Shown: positions 1 through 8,521 of the stretch, in pieces
Numbering within the stretch: position 1 is the first letter of the stretch
Layout: every line of letters starts with the position of its first letter
Source of the DNA: Gemmatimonadota bacterium
GTDB taxonomy: Bacteria > Gemmatimonadota > Gemmatimonadetes > Gemmatimonadales > Gemmatimonadaceae
Assembly: GCA_016794735.1 (NCBI GenBank)
Contig: JAEUJK010000519.1
Span: forward strand, 1 to 11,889
Reading direction: 5' to 3'
DNA: 11,889 bases
Notes under the pieces: model-generated
Databases searched by the model: none
Seen by the model: the letters and a program-made list of their open reading frames with translations, nothing else
Told to the model about the DNA's origin: nothing
Translations under genes and position numbers: made by a program

Positions 1-2391
1 CGGCGTGCCGTACCCGTCCAGGTAATGGTAGTAGCGGAACTCCGGCGACTCGCCGATGTCGTTGAGCACCGCACCCAGGATGCGGATCGGCATGCGGTCG
101 ACGGTGTTGAGCTTCTGCTGCGCCAGCCGGCGATCGGTCTCCCCCGCACGCAGGACGAGCAACATCGACCCGGTCGCGCTTCCCATCGCGTAGGCGTCGA
201 TCCCCGCGCCCAGCGGCGCGCAGTCCACCACGATCGCGTCGAACTGCGAGCGCAGTTCGCGCAGCATCATGGCGGTCCGCTGCGAGGCGAGCAGTTCGGG
301 TCCCTGGCGTCGGCGCGTACCGCACGGAATCAGCGACAGGTTCACGTGCAGGTCGGTCGCCTTGATGACTTCGCCGAGCGTTGCTTCGCCGGCGAGGTAA
401 TCGAGAAGTCCCGGCGTCTGCGTGGCCGGCGGGCAGGACTCGTGCAGCTGGCCGCGACGGATGTCCCCGTCGATGAGCAGCGTGCGGTAGCCGCCTTCGG
501 CCAACGCGTTGGCGAGGTTGATCGAGATCGTGGACTTGCCGTCCCCGGGGCCCGGGCTGCTGATCGTGAGCTGCACCGGCGTCCCCGCGGGGAAGGCCGA
601 GCGGACGGACAGCGCGAGGGAGCGGAACGACTCGACCATCTGCGACGCCTGCTCCAGCCGCTGGCGCTGGCTGCGCGGGGCGGTGTAGCTGGGGACGGCA
701 CCGACGATGTCGAGGCCGAGTTCGTCCACGGCCTGTTCCGGGTAGCGGAAGCGGCCGTCCAGGCGGTCGAGCAGGATTGCCACGGCGATGCCCGCGCCTA
801 ACGACGCGACGATCGCCGCGCCGATCAGCATGAGGCTCGTGTCGCTGGTGGGCCGGCGCGGCGCGATCGCGGTGTCGAGGATCGCGATGTCCGGCATCAC
901 CGTCTTCTCGGAGAGGCGGGCGTTGACCGCGCGGCTCTGCAGGTCCTGGAAGATCGTGGTGGCCACCGCGACGTTCCGCTGGCGGCGCTGTTCCTCGATC
1001 GTGCGCTGCGGGATCTTCTTGAGTTCGCCCGACTGGCGGTCGATGCGGCGATTGAGTTCTGCCTCACGCTCGCGGAACTCCGTCAACAGGCGCTGGGCGA
1101 TGGCCGGCAGGACCTGCGTTTCGTACACGTCGATCGCCTTCTGCTTTTCCTTCACCGCCCCGTGCTCGGGCGTGTAGGTCACCAGCAACGCCTCGCGTGA
1201 TGCGACCAGCGTGCTCAGGGTCAGCAGCTCCTTGGCGAGTTCGCTCCCGGTGGAGCCGCTGGCCAGGATGCTCGGCGCACCGCGCAACGCCTCGGCGGAG
1301 AGGCGGCCGCCACGGCTGCTCCCCTCGTTCACGATGCGTTCCAGCTGCTGGCGGTCCGAACGCGCCTGCTCGAGGGCGGTGCGATCGGAGAAGAAGGCGG
1401 TCATCGTCGGGTTGGTCGCGATCGAGACCCCTGGCGAGATGGCGACATTGTCGTTCGGCTCGGTGATCGTGTTGATCTTGAAGCTCTCGAGCGAGTTTTC
1501 CGCCGACGCGAGGGCGTCGGATGCGTTGCGCAGCTGCTCGTCGACCGTGTTGGCCACCTCCATGAGGTTGACCTTCTTCAGTCGCGTGGCCTCGTTCTCG
1601 AAGCGCCGGATCACGGCGTTCAGGGTCTGCGAGGTCAACACCGAGTGCTCGCCCCGGAGGGCCAGGCGCATGAGGTTCGAGTTGGGCGGGAGGCCGATGA
1701 CCAGCTCACGCTGCAACTCCACCGCCGCTTCGCGCGGGGTGATCACCTCGAAATCGAATTCGTCGGCGCGGCGGAATGCGCCGCGGGGCGGCTGCCAGCG
1801 GAACCCGACCGAACGACCGATCGAATCGCCCACGGCACCGGTCTCGACGACCTTCTCCTTCTCGCCACGCTGCTCGGCGAGTTGGATCAACTGGTACTTG
1901 GACTTGTTGGCGTTGAGCTTGACGCGATAGAGCCCCGGCGTGAGGGTGTCCGTCGGCATGAGCTGACGGAACATCAACGAGTCACGCTCGTTCTTGGGCG
2001 TCACATACAGCGCCAGCTGGCTGACGACGGGATCGAGGATGATGAAGCTGCGAACCAGGTCGGTCCACCCGTTGTCGCTCTGGATCAGGCCGGGGGCCTG
2101 CACCGGGCCGTTGCGCGAGGCGTTCTCGGCGATCCAGATCGTCGCGTCGACCGCGTACTTCGGCTTGACGAATCGGGTGAGGGCGACGCCGGTGGCACTG
2201 CCCACCACGAAGATCGCGAGGATCAACCAGCGATAACGCTTGATCGCGGCCATCGTGCGCGCGACCAACTGCTGAAGCCCGGCACCACCCCGGTCTGGCG
2301 GAGCCTGCTGGCCGCCCCAGTCCTGCGTGTTGAAGTCCAGTCCAGGGGATTGGAAGGACCCGCCTGAAGACGGCACCACACTGTTCGCCAT
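1..2391 (-). CDS. Polysaccharide biosynthesis tyrosine autokinase (Wzc/BY-kinase type), 3' end beyond window
   Basis: Inner-membrane co-polymerase with a cytoplasmic bacterial tyrosine kinase, expected to control chain length and export of an exo- or capsular polysaccharide. 797 codons are visible. Domains in order: short polar N-terminus; first membrane helix at about residues 54-72 (YRWLILAIFVVGSATG); large periplasmic Wzz-type region with coiled-coil stretches near 255-300 and 437-470 and a GNVR-like segment near 480-515 ending in IAPRRPTSD; second helix about 516-538; kinase domain from about 560. Walker A is SSPGPGDGKST with K619, Walker A' is LLIDGDIRRG (D641, D643), and Walker B is AIVVDCAPLG (D723). 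Tyr787, 788, 790 and 794 in YYHYLDGY form the start of a C-terminal tyrosine cluster, so few residues are missing. The ATG at 2389-2391 follows GAGG (2396-2399) with six bases between, and an in-frame TAA directly precedes it. Adaptor and kinase are fused, as in Gram-negatives. Family assignment is firm; the polymer is unknown. Confidence 0.93.
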   Translation of the reverse strand, partial: MANSVVPSSGGSFQSPGLDFNTQDWGGQQAPPDRGGAGLQQLVARTMAAIKRYRWLILAIFVVGSATGVALTRFVKPKYAVDATIWIAENASRNGPVQAPGLIQSDNGWTDLVRSFIILDPVVSQLALYVTPKNERDSLMFRQLMPTDTLTPGLYRVKLNANKSKYQLIQLAEQRGEKEKVVETGAVGDSIGRSVGFRWQPPRGAFRRADEFDFEVITPREAAVELQRELVIGLPPNSNLMRLALRGEHSVLTSQTLNAVIRRFENEATRLKKVNLMEVANTVDEQLRNASDALASAENSLESFKINTITEPNDNVAISPGVSIATNPTMTAFFSDRTALEQARSDRQQLERIVNEGSSRGGRLSAEALRGAPSILASGSTGSELAKELLTLSTLVASREALLVTYTPEHGAVKEKQKAIDVYETQVLPAIAQRLLTEFREREAELNRRIDRQSGELKKIPQRTIEEQRRQRNVAVATTIFQDLQSRAVNARLSEKTVMPDIAILDTAIAPRRPTSDTSLMLIGAAIVASLGAGIAVAILLDRLDGRFRYPEQAVDELGLDIVGAVPSYTAPRSQRQRLEQASQMVESFRSLALSVRSAFPAGTPVQLTISSPGPGDGKSTISINLANALAEGGYRTLLIDGDIRRGQLHESCPPATQTPGLLDYLAGEATLGEVIKATDLHVNLSLIPCGTRRRQGPELLASQRTAMMLRELRSQFDAIVVDCAPLGAGIDAYAMGSATGSMLLVLRAGETDRRLAQQKLNTVDRMPIRILGAVLNDIGESPEFRYYHYLDGYGTP

Positions 2392-2452
2392 TTATTGCCT
2401 CATCGACTCCGGAATGGAAGTCACTAACTCCACGATAATAGGGACGATGGAA

Positions 2453-2468
2453 TGCAAGAAACGGCGCA
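2453..2468 (-). promoter_or_regulatory. Degenerate sigma-54 (-24/-12) promoter-like site upstream of the autokinase
   Basis: Read on the minus strand this is TGCGCCGTTTCTTGCA. Against the sigma-54 consensus TGGCACG-N4-TTGCW it has the exact spacing and a perfect -12 half (TTGCA), but the -24 half matches only four of seven positions and one of the two near-invariant G residues is C. Initiation would fall near 2442, about 50 bases before the autokinase ATG. The neighbouring divergent gene encodes a sigma-54 activator, which makes the site worth noting, but the -24 mismatch keeps confidence low. Confidence 0.22.
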
Positions 2469-2572
2469 CATTCGTCCGATTGACCGGGGGCCGGCCCTCT
2501 GGGCCCCTCCGGGTCCGCCGCCCCGCCGGCCTCGTCCGCAGCTCCACAGGCCGAGCTCGGCTCGCCCCGTCG

Positions 2573-2601
2573 TTGACAGATGAGCCCGCATTAATAATAG
2601 T
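2573..2601 (+). promoter_or_regulatory. Sigma-70-like promoter candidate for the regulator/kinase operon
   Basis: TTGACA (2573-2578) is an exact consensus -35 hexamer. A 17-base spacer separates it from AATAGT (2596-2601), which matches four of six -10 positions. It faces the response regulator and would give a leader of roughly 180 bases containing the dyad at 2656-2694 and the palindrome at 2728-2739. It is the best-scoring promoter by eye in this intergenic region. Confidence 0.4.
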
Positions 2602-2653
2602 TGCTGTTTCAGGGTGACGACAGCCGAGTGTTGGCAGCCTGCATCGCTGTTGC

Positions 2654-2682
2654 TTGACCTCTGCACGGCTCAGTCGTATTTG
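2654..2682 (+). promoter_or_regulatory. Weaker promoter candidate, overlapping an imperfect dyad
   Basis: TTGACC (2654-2659), a 17-base spacer, then TATTTG (2677-2682), which matches only the first three -10 positions. It would start transcription about 100 bases before the regulator. The imperfect inverted repeat at 2656-2694 covers both hexamers, as a repressor site would. Confidence 0.22.
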
Positions 2683-2694
2683 AGAGTGCAGGTC
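2656..2694. repeat. Imperfect inverted repeat, candidate operator or leader hairpin
   Basis: GACCT (2656-2660), GCAC (2663-2666) and CTCA (2669-2672) are mirrored in order by TGAG (2681-2684), GTGC (2686-2689) and AGGTC (2690-2694). That gives 13 base pairs interrupted by small bulges around an 8-base loop. It could be a protein-binding dyad overlapping a promoter, or an RNA hairpin in the regulator leader. No T-tract follows, so it is not a standard terminator. Confidence 0.35.
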
Positions 2695-2727
2695 TGAGTC
2701 GGCACGTGGTGTTGGTTTCCCGATACA

Positions 2728-2739
2728 CTGTTGCAACAG
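2728..2739. repeat. Perfect 12-bp palindrome CTGTTGCAACAG, candidate operator
   Basis: CTGTTGCAACAG is fully self-complementary. It lies about 50 bases before the regulator start and about 290 bases upstream of the possible autokinase sigma-54 initiation point, within the range over which enhancer-binding proteins act. The left half CTGTTGC recurs at 2647-2653 and GTTGC at 2600-2604. Binding by the encoded regulator is only a suggestion. Confidence 0.35.
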
Positions 2740-2778
2740 CGGGGCACCTCGTGGCGCCAGACCCTCCTTTCCCAGATT

Positions 2779-2782
2779 GAGG
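2779..2782 (+). promoter_or_regulatory. Ribosome binding site (GAGG) fixing a TTG start for the response regulator
   Basis: GAGG is followed by eight bases and then TTG at 2791. The only earlier in-frame start, TTG at 2731, has no purine-rich sequence upstream and lies inside the 12-bp palindrome. No ATG occurs before the receiver domain, so TTG 2791 is the best choice. Confidence 0.6.
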
Positions 2783-2790
2783 ACGTCCCA

Positions 2791-4310
<1,520 letters not shown>

Positions 4311-4314
<4 letters not shown>

Positions 4315-5453
4315 CCGAGCGCGCGTCGGGCAAGCGCCGTGCGCGGGCGCGTACGCCCCGCGCGGCGTCGGCCCGTGAGGAATTCCCGCTGCAGGCACTC
4401 AGGGTCGTGGTGGCCGAGGTCACCGCGACGTGGCCGCGCGCGGAGGCGTCGCGGCTGACCACCCTCGACCTGACGCACGCCGCGGACATCCTGCTCGGTG
4501 CGGTCCAGGCCGCGCATCAGGGCGAGCCGGTCTCGCTGGCGGGCATTCCGCCGTTTGTCCCGGCGCGTCGCATGCTCGACGCCATCCGCCAGGCGTGGTT
4601 GCTGGGCGAACACTCCGAAGGGGTGCCGCCGCCGGTGGTGGTGGCCACGCTGCGCGCGATGGACCTGGTGATGCGCGCGCTGGATGCGGATGCGACGCAC
4701 CGCTTTGTCTCGCGCCTCGGGTCGCTCGATGCCCAGCAACTCGTCGTCGAGATGGCGCACGACATGCGCTCGCCCCTCGGCTCGATCCTCATCCTCGCCG
4801 AGCGGCTCCGGAGCGGCCCGGGGGGCGTCCTGCCACCCATCCAGCAGCGCCAGGTCGGGTTGATCTACTCCGCAGCGTTCGGGCTGAGCACCCTGGCGGG
4901 CGACGTGATCGAACTCGCGCGCGGTGGCTCGAGCCTGCTCGACGTGCAGCCGATCCCGTTTTCGGTGTCCGGGGTGTTGCAGTCCATCGTCGACATGTTG
5001 CGGCCGATGGCGGAGGAGAAGCACCTCGGACTCCGGTGGGAGGGACCGCGCCACAACGTGCGCTGCGGGCATCCCGCAGCGCTCAACCGGGTGCTGCTCA
5101 ACCTCGCGACGAACGCCATCAAGTTCACGAACGTCGGCGAGGTGGTGATCCACACCGCGGAGCCCACGCCGGACTCGATGGTCTTCTCGGTGCGCGACAC
5201 CGGCCGCGGGATTCCGCCCTCGGTGATGCAGCACCTGTTCGAGGCGTTTCGCCAGCGACAGACCCCCGGGGAGTACGCCTTCTCCAGCGCGGGGTTGGGG
5301 CTGTCGATCTGCCAGAAGCTGGTGCGTGCGATGGGCGGCGAGTTGCGGGTGGAGACGGCACTCGAGCAGGGGACGACGTTCTCGTTCGAGTTGGTGCTCC
5401 CTGTGAGCGGCGCGTCAGGTACCTCACCACATTCCGAGCCGATGTTCGGTTAA
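4311..5453 (+). CDS. Soluble sensor histidine kinase, partner of the sigma-54 regulator
   Basis: 380-residue kinase expected to phosphorylate the upstream regulator. The GTG start sits in a GTGA overlap with the regulator stop, giving translational coupling. No membrane segment or signal peptide is visible, so it acts in the cytoplasm. Residues 1-24 are Arg/Ala-rich and probably disordered. Residues about 25-145 form a predicted helical input region that I do not recognise as PAS, GAF or HAMP. The HisKA H-box is VVEMAHDMRSPLGSIL with H150. The ATPase domain has N-box NRVLLNLATNAIKFT (N264, N268), G1 DTGRG (296-300), F-box LFEAF (309-313) and G2 GLGL (328-331), all intact. The last 17 or so residues are a polar tail. 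Assignment as kinase is firm; the signal is unknown. Confidence 0.93.
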
Positions 5454-5460
5454 GTCAGGT

Positions 5461-5478
5461 CGCCCCTTTACCGGGGCG
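5461..5478 (+). terminator. Small hairpin between kinase and aminotransferase genes
   Basis: CGCCCC (5461-5466) pairs with GGGGCG (5473-5478) around the six-base loop TTTACC, seven bases after the kinase stop. Only two T residues follow, so it is a weak or partial terminator or an RNA processing signal. The whole 72-base gap has no clear promoter, so 2791-7288 may be one transcription unit with attenuation here. Confidence 0.3.
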
Positions 5479-5525
5479 TTCCCGATTCGCAGGTTTGGTG
5501 GGCTCACCCTTACGCGGAGCAGGCC

Positions 5526-6824
5526 ATGTCGAGTCGTCGCGGTTTCGTGTCCCAGATGATGCGCGCTGGCGTGGCATTGCCAGCGTTCCGGCCGGATGCC
5601 TTTTCCCACCTGTTTCGCGCGAGCGAGATGGCGGGATCGCGGGCTCCGGTCGACGCCGCGACGGACGAGGACTACTGGGCCCAGATCCAGCGCGCCTTCG
5701 ACGACGACCGCACGTACATCAACTTGAACAACGGCGGGGTGAGCCCGACGCCGACCCACGTGCTGGAGTCGATGTTCAAGGACCTCAAGTGGTCCAACCA
5801 GATCCCGGTGTTCTCGATGTGGCAGGACCTCGAGCCCAAGGTCGAGAGTGTGCGTCGCGACCTCGCGAAGATGTTCGGGTGCGACGTGGAGGAGATGGCG
5901 ATCACGCGCAACGCCTCCGAGGCCAACGAGATCATGATCCTCGGGCTCGACCTGAAGCGCGGCGACGAAGTGATCGTGACGAACCAGAACTACGGCCGCA
6001 TGCTGACGACGTGGGACCAGCGCGTGCGCCGGGAAGGGATCGTGGTGAAGCCGATCTCGTTCAAGGTGCCGCCGCCGAGCGACGACTACATCGTGGAGCA
6101 GTTCCGCGCGGCGATCACCCCGCGCACGAAGGTCATCGAGCTCACGCACATCACCAACCTCACGGGCCAGATCCTGCCGATCCGCAAGATCCAGCAGATG
6201 GCGCGCCCGTTAGGCATCGAGGTGCTGGTGGACGGCGCCCACGCGTTTGCGCACTTCCCGTTCACGCGGGATGAACTCGACGTGGACTATTACGGGACGT
6301 CGCTCCACAAGTGGCTGTTCGCGCCGGTGGGAACCGGGTTCCTGTACGTGCGTCGCGAGAAGATCGCGAAGCTGTGGCCGCTGATGGCCGCGGCCAAGGA
6401 ACAGGACGCGAACATCCGGAAGTTCGAGGAGATCGGCACCCACCCGGCGGCCAACCACAACGCGATCTCCCTGGCGGTGGCGTTCAACCGCGGGATCGGC
6501 CTGGAGCGCAAGGCGGCGCGGCTGCGGTACCTGCGCGATCGCTGGGCCAAGCGGCTCCTCGCGGAGAACCCGCGGTTCAACATCCTCACGCCGCTCGACG
6601 ACCGGCAGTCGTGCGCGATCTGCCTCGTCAACATCGAGGGGGTCGACACCCCCAAGTTGCAGCAGTGGCTCTGGGGCAAGCACAAGGTCATGACGGTGGC
6701 CATTGTGCACCCCGAGTTTCATGGACTCCGCGTCACGCCCAGTGTGTATACGACGCTGGACGAGGTCGACCACTTCGCCGAGCTGATGATCAAGGCATCC
6801 AAGCAGGGGATCGCGGCGAACTGA
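5526..6824 (+). CDS. Class V aminotransferase-fold PLP enzyme with twin-arginine leader (isopenicillin-N-epimerase-like)
   Basis: 432-residue fold-type I PLP enzyme. GGAG (5516-5519) lies six bases before the ATG. The N-terminus MSSRRGFVSQMMRAGVALPA has the SRRxFV twin-arginine pattern and a short hydrophobic stretch, so export of the folded, cofactor-loaded enzyme by Tat is plausible, though the hydrophobic core is interrupted by Arg13. The catalytic domain follows: RNASEANEIMILGL (128-141) for the phosphate-binding region, D236 in VLVDGAHA (pairs with the pyridine nitrogen) and K262 in GTSLHKWLFAP, the Schiff-base lysine. The pattern resembles the CefD/cysteine-desulfurase-like branch of class V, whose members do epimerase, lyase, desulfurase or transaminase chemistry. 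The substrate cannot be read from sequence. It shares one base with the EVE gene (TGATG), so the two are co-translated. Confidence 0.88.
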   Translation: MSSRRGFVSQMMRAGVALPAFRPDAFSHLFRASEMAGSRAPVDAATDEDYWAQIQRAFDDDRTYINLNNGGVSPTPTHVLESMFKDLKWSNQIPVFSMWQDLEPKVESVRRDLAKMFGCDVEEMAITRNASEANEIMILGLDLKRGDEVIVTNQNYGRMLTTWDQRVRREGIVVKPISFKVPPPSDDYIVEQFRAAITPRTKVIELTHITNLTGQILPIRKIQQMARPLGIEVLVDGAHAFAHFPFTRDELDVDYYGTSLHKWLFAPVGTGFLYVRREKIAKLWPLMAAAKEQDANIRKFEEIGTHPAANHNAISLAVAFNRGIGLERKAARLRYLRDRWAKRLLAENPRFNILTPLDDRQSCAICLVNIEGVDTPKLQQWLWGKHKVMTVAIVHPEFHGLRVTPSVYTTLDEVDHFAELMIKASKQGIAAN

Positions 6825-7288
6825 TGGCGTATTGGCTCATGAAGACCGAGCCCGATGTGTGCTCATTCGACGACATCTGGAAGTCGCCGAAGCGCACCAC
6901 GGGCTGGGACGGGGTGCGGAACTACCAGGCGCGGAACTTCATGCGGGACGAGATGCAGCTTGGCGACGAGGTCTTCGTCTACCACTCGAATGCCGAGCCG
7001 CCGGGCATTGCCGGCATTGCCGAGGTAGCCTCGGCCGCCTATCCGGACCCGACCCAGTTCGACGCGTCACACGATCACTACGACGCCGGGTCCACGCGCG
7101 ACGATCCCCGCTGGGTGCAGGTCGACATCAAGGCGGTCCGGAAGATCCCCCGGTTCGTCAGCCTCGACGAATTGCGCGCCAACCCCAAGCTCAAGGCGAT
7201 GCGCCTGTTGCAGCGCGGGAACCGCCTCTCGATCACCCCGGTGACGCCGGCCGAGTGGCGCGCGATCCTCGCGATGGCCGGCGCCTGA
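6824..7288 (+). CDS. EVE domain-containing protein
   Basis: 154-residue single-domain protein. The EVE fold is a PUA/YTH-like pocket that in characterised relatives binds modified bases in nucleic acid. The visible signature is MAYWLMKTEPD at the N-terminus, WDGVRNYQARNFMRD (28-42), VFVYHSN..PPGIAGIAEV (50-68) and the C-terminal LLQRGNRLSITPVTPAEW segment (128-145). Length matches the stand-alone family. The ATG overlaps the TGA of the aminotransferase by one base. AGGGG (6805-6809) is 14 bases upstream, too far for a strong site, so translation is probably coupled. It converges on the diguanylate cyclase gene with a nine-base gap. It is cytoplasmic by composition and its ligand is unknown. 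Confidence 0.92.
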   Translation: MAYWLMKTEPDVCSFDDIWKSPKRTTGWDGVRNYQARNFMRDEMQLGDEVFVYHSNAEPPGIAGIAEVASAAYPDPTQFDASHDHYDAGSTRDDPRWVQVDIKAVRKIPRFVSLDELRANPKLKAMRLLQRGNRLSITPVTPAEWRAILAMAGA

Positions 7289-7302
7289 CGCCTGGCGTCA
7301 GG
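7284..7302. terminator. Interrupted palindrome holding both convergent stop codons; candidate bidirectional 3'-end hairpin
   Basis: CCTGACGCC (7284-7292), one central T, then GGCGTCAGG (7294-7302) is a perfect nine-base inverted repeat. The EVE stop TGA (7286-7288) sits in the left arm and the cyclase stop (7298-7300, minus strand) sits at the mirror position in the right arm. RNA from either strand can fold it, losing the innermost pair or two to the loop. Neither side has a T-tract, so factor-independent termination would be weak. Confidence 0.5.
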
Positions 7303-8449
7303 GCGTGAGGACGTGGACGGCGTCGCGGCCCGCCCGCTTGGCGTGGTAGAGCGCTGAATCGGCGCGCTTGATCCAGTCGAAGGTCGAGTCGCCGAGCCGG
7401 ATCTCGCCGATGCCAATGCTCAACGTCAGGCGCGGCGGTTCGGCGCCTGGGGCCACCTCGATGGGCGGGAGGTCGGCCACTGACTTGCGGAGTCGCTCGG
7501 CGAGCATCGCGGCATTGTCGGCCGACGTTTCCTGGAGGATCACGGCGAACTCGTCGCCTCCGTAGCGCGCCACGAAGTCCACGCGGCGCAGGAAGGTCTT
7601 GGACAGGCAATTCGCGATCTGCCGGATGGCGGCGTCGCCGACCGGGTGCCCGTGGGTGTCGTTGATGCCCTTGAAGTGGTCCATGTCGACCATCATCAGG
7701 CAGCCCGGCTTGCCCAGGAGCGTGTGCAGCTCAATGCTGCGCGAGATGTAGTCGTCGAAGGCCTTGCGGTTGTGCAGGCCGGTGAGGCCGTCGATGGCGG
7801 ACTCGCGCCGGGCATCCTCGAGTTCGCGGCCGAGGTTCTTGAGCTTGTCGGCAAGGGAGGCGAACTGCTCGCGCTGCCGCTCCTTGCGGTGCTCGATGAG
7901 CTTCTCCATGACGCTCACCACGGCCAGCGCCTCACGCTTCATGAGGTCCGTGGAGTTGGAGTCCACGGCCACCCGCATGCGGTTCATCTGGTTGGTCGCG
8001 ATCTTGGATTCCTCGGCCTCTTCCACGACCACCGTGTGCACCGCGGAGACGAAGGCCCACGTCATCTCGCGGAAGTCGTCGAGCACGCGCGTGACGTACT
8101 TCGCCTCGTCGCGGCGCGTCTCGTTGAAGTAGTGGTTGAGTCCCTTCCAGTCGCGGTAGAAGACGCCAGTCCCGGACTTGTCGTCCTCGTGGTCCGGGCG
8201 CGGGGCGCCGACCGCCGCATGCATGCGCCACGCCTGGGTCGCGTTGCGGATCTCATCGCCCGACCGGAGCTCCGTGTCGAACGCGTACTTGCCGTAGGCC
8301 TGGAGGAGGTTGGTAATCGCGTCGAGGACGATCCCGGTCTCGCGCGAGAGTTGTTCGCCCTCCGCAGCGGGCGCCGACGCCGGCTGGGGCGCCGCGGCGG
8401 GCGGGGGGGCCTCCGTCCGGGAGGATTTTGATCCAAAAAAGGAAAGCAT
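7298..8449 (-). CDS. GGDEF diguanylate cyclase with helical N-terminal region
   Basis: 383-residue protein predicted to make cyclic di-GMP from two GTP. The GGDEF domain covers about 215-383: DGLTGLHNRKAFDD (220-233), MMVDMDHFKGINDTHGH (252-268) with the metal-binding Asp, the intact active site RYGGDEF (295-301) and the product-inhibition I-site R288-x-x-D291. It should therefore be active and feedback-inhibited. Residues 12-30 are Pro/Ala-rich linker. Residues about 33-213 are charged and helical, ending in a coiled coil leading into GGDEF. I do not recognise this input region, and no membrane helix is seen. The ATG is the first possible start because an in-frame TGA lies at 8456-8458, yet there is no Shine-Dalgarno sequence before it. 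It may share its control with exopolysaccharide genes nearby, but this is context only. Confidence 0.93.
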   Translation of the reverse strand: MLSFFGSKSSRTEAPPPAAAPQPASAPAAEGEQLSRETGIVLDAITNLLQAYGKYAFDTELRSGDEIRNATQAWRMHAAVGAPRPDHEDDKSGTGVFYRDWKGLNHYFNETRRDEAKYVTRVLDDFREMTWAFVSAVHTVVVEEAEESKIATNQMNRMRVAVDSNSTDLMKREALAVVSVMEKLIEHRKERQREQFASLADKLKNLGRELEDARRESAIDGLTGLHNRKAFDDYISRSIELHTLLGKPGCLMMVDMDHFKGINDTHGHPVGDAAIRQIANCLSKTFLRRVDFVARYGGDEFAVILQETSADNAAMLAERLRKSVADLPPIEVAPGAEPPRLTLSIGIGEIRLGDSTFDWIKRADSALYHAKRAGRDAVHVLTP

Positions 8450-8455
8450 CGAGCG

Positions 8456-8521
8456 TCAGCCGCAGGTGGTCTTCGCCGCCCATCCTCCGCGTTCACACAG
8501 TCGCGTGCGACGAGGTGGCAT
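8456..8521 (-). CDS. Possible 21-residue leader peptide before the diguanylate cyclase (doubtful)
   Basis: An ATG at 8519-8521 on the minus strand opens 21 codons (starts MPPRRTRLCERGG, ends KTTCG) closing at TGA 8456-8458, six bases before the cyclase ATG. AGGAG (8525-8529) precedes it but only three bases away, closer than optimal. It is in the same frame as the cyclase. The cyclase has no ribosome binding site of its own, so reinitiation from this small frame could supply translation. No homology is recognisable and the peptide may not be made. Confidence 0.2.
   Translation of the reverse strand: MPPRRTRLCERGGWAAKTTCG

Larger units (their letters stand above)
2392..2790. promoter_or_regulatory. 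Divergent intergenic control region between autokinase and sigma-54 regulator
   Basis: About 400 bases with no convincing gene. Reading frames that cross it are low in complexity and have no ribosome binding site. It mixes AT-rich islands (2435-2440, 2591-2601), unusual in this GC-rich window, with a GC-rich stretch (2482-2540). In the latter GGGGCC (2487-2492) can pair with GGCCCC (2502-2507). Specific elements are listed separately: a sigma-70-like promoter at 2573-2601, a weaker one at 2654-2682, a degenerate sigma-54-like site facing the autokinase at 2453-2468, an imperfect dyad at 2656-2694 and a perfect palindrome at 2728-2739. On the minus strand TATTAT hexamers at 2435-2440 and 2594-2599 could serve as -10 boxes, but neither has a good -35 at standard spacing. 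Confidence 0.6.

Noticed and set aside
1211..2367. Long plus-strand frames opposite the autokinase.
   Set aside because: They are the usual antisense open frames of GC-rich coding DNA. The minus strand shows a complete, motif-rich kinase throughout.
2701..2715. GGCACGTGGTGTTGG resembling a plus-strand sigma-54 promoter.
   Set aside because: The distance between the GG and TG elements is off by one and the -12 GC is absent. Sigma-54 promoters tolerate spacing changes poorly.
2392..2736. A 114-codon minus-strand frame filling the intergenic region and ending exactly before the autokinase ATG.
   Set aside because: It opens with TTG inside the 12-bp palindrome, has no ribosome binding site, is Arg/Pro-rich without any motif, and runs through the GC-rich hairpin and the promoter-like elements.
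2731..2790. TTG at 2731 as the regulator start.
   Set aside because: It lies within the palindrome and has no purine-rich site before it, while TTG 2791 has GAGG at good spacing.
8403..8440. C7 and T6 homopolymers near the start of the cyclase gene (and G8 at 10983-10990) as phase-variation switches.
   Set aside because: The coding runs are short for slipped-strand switching and common in GC-rich Pro/Ala linkers; the G8 run lies between genes.
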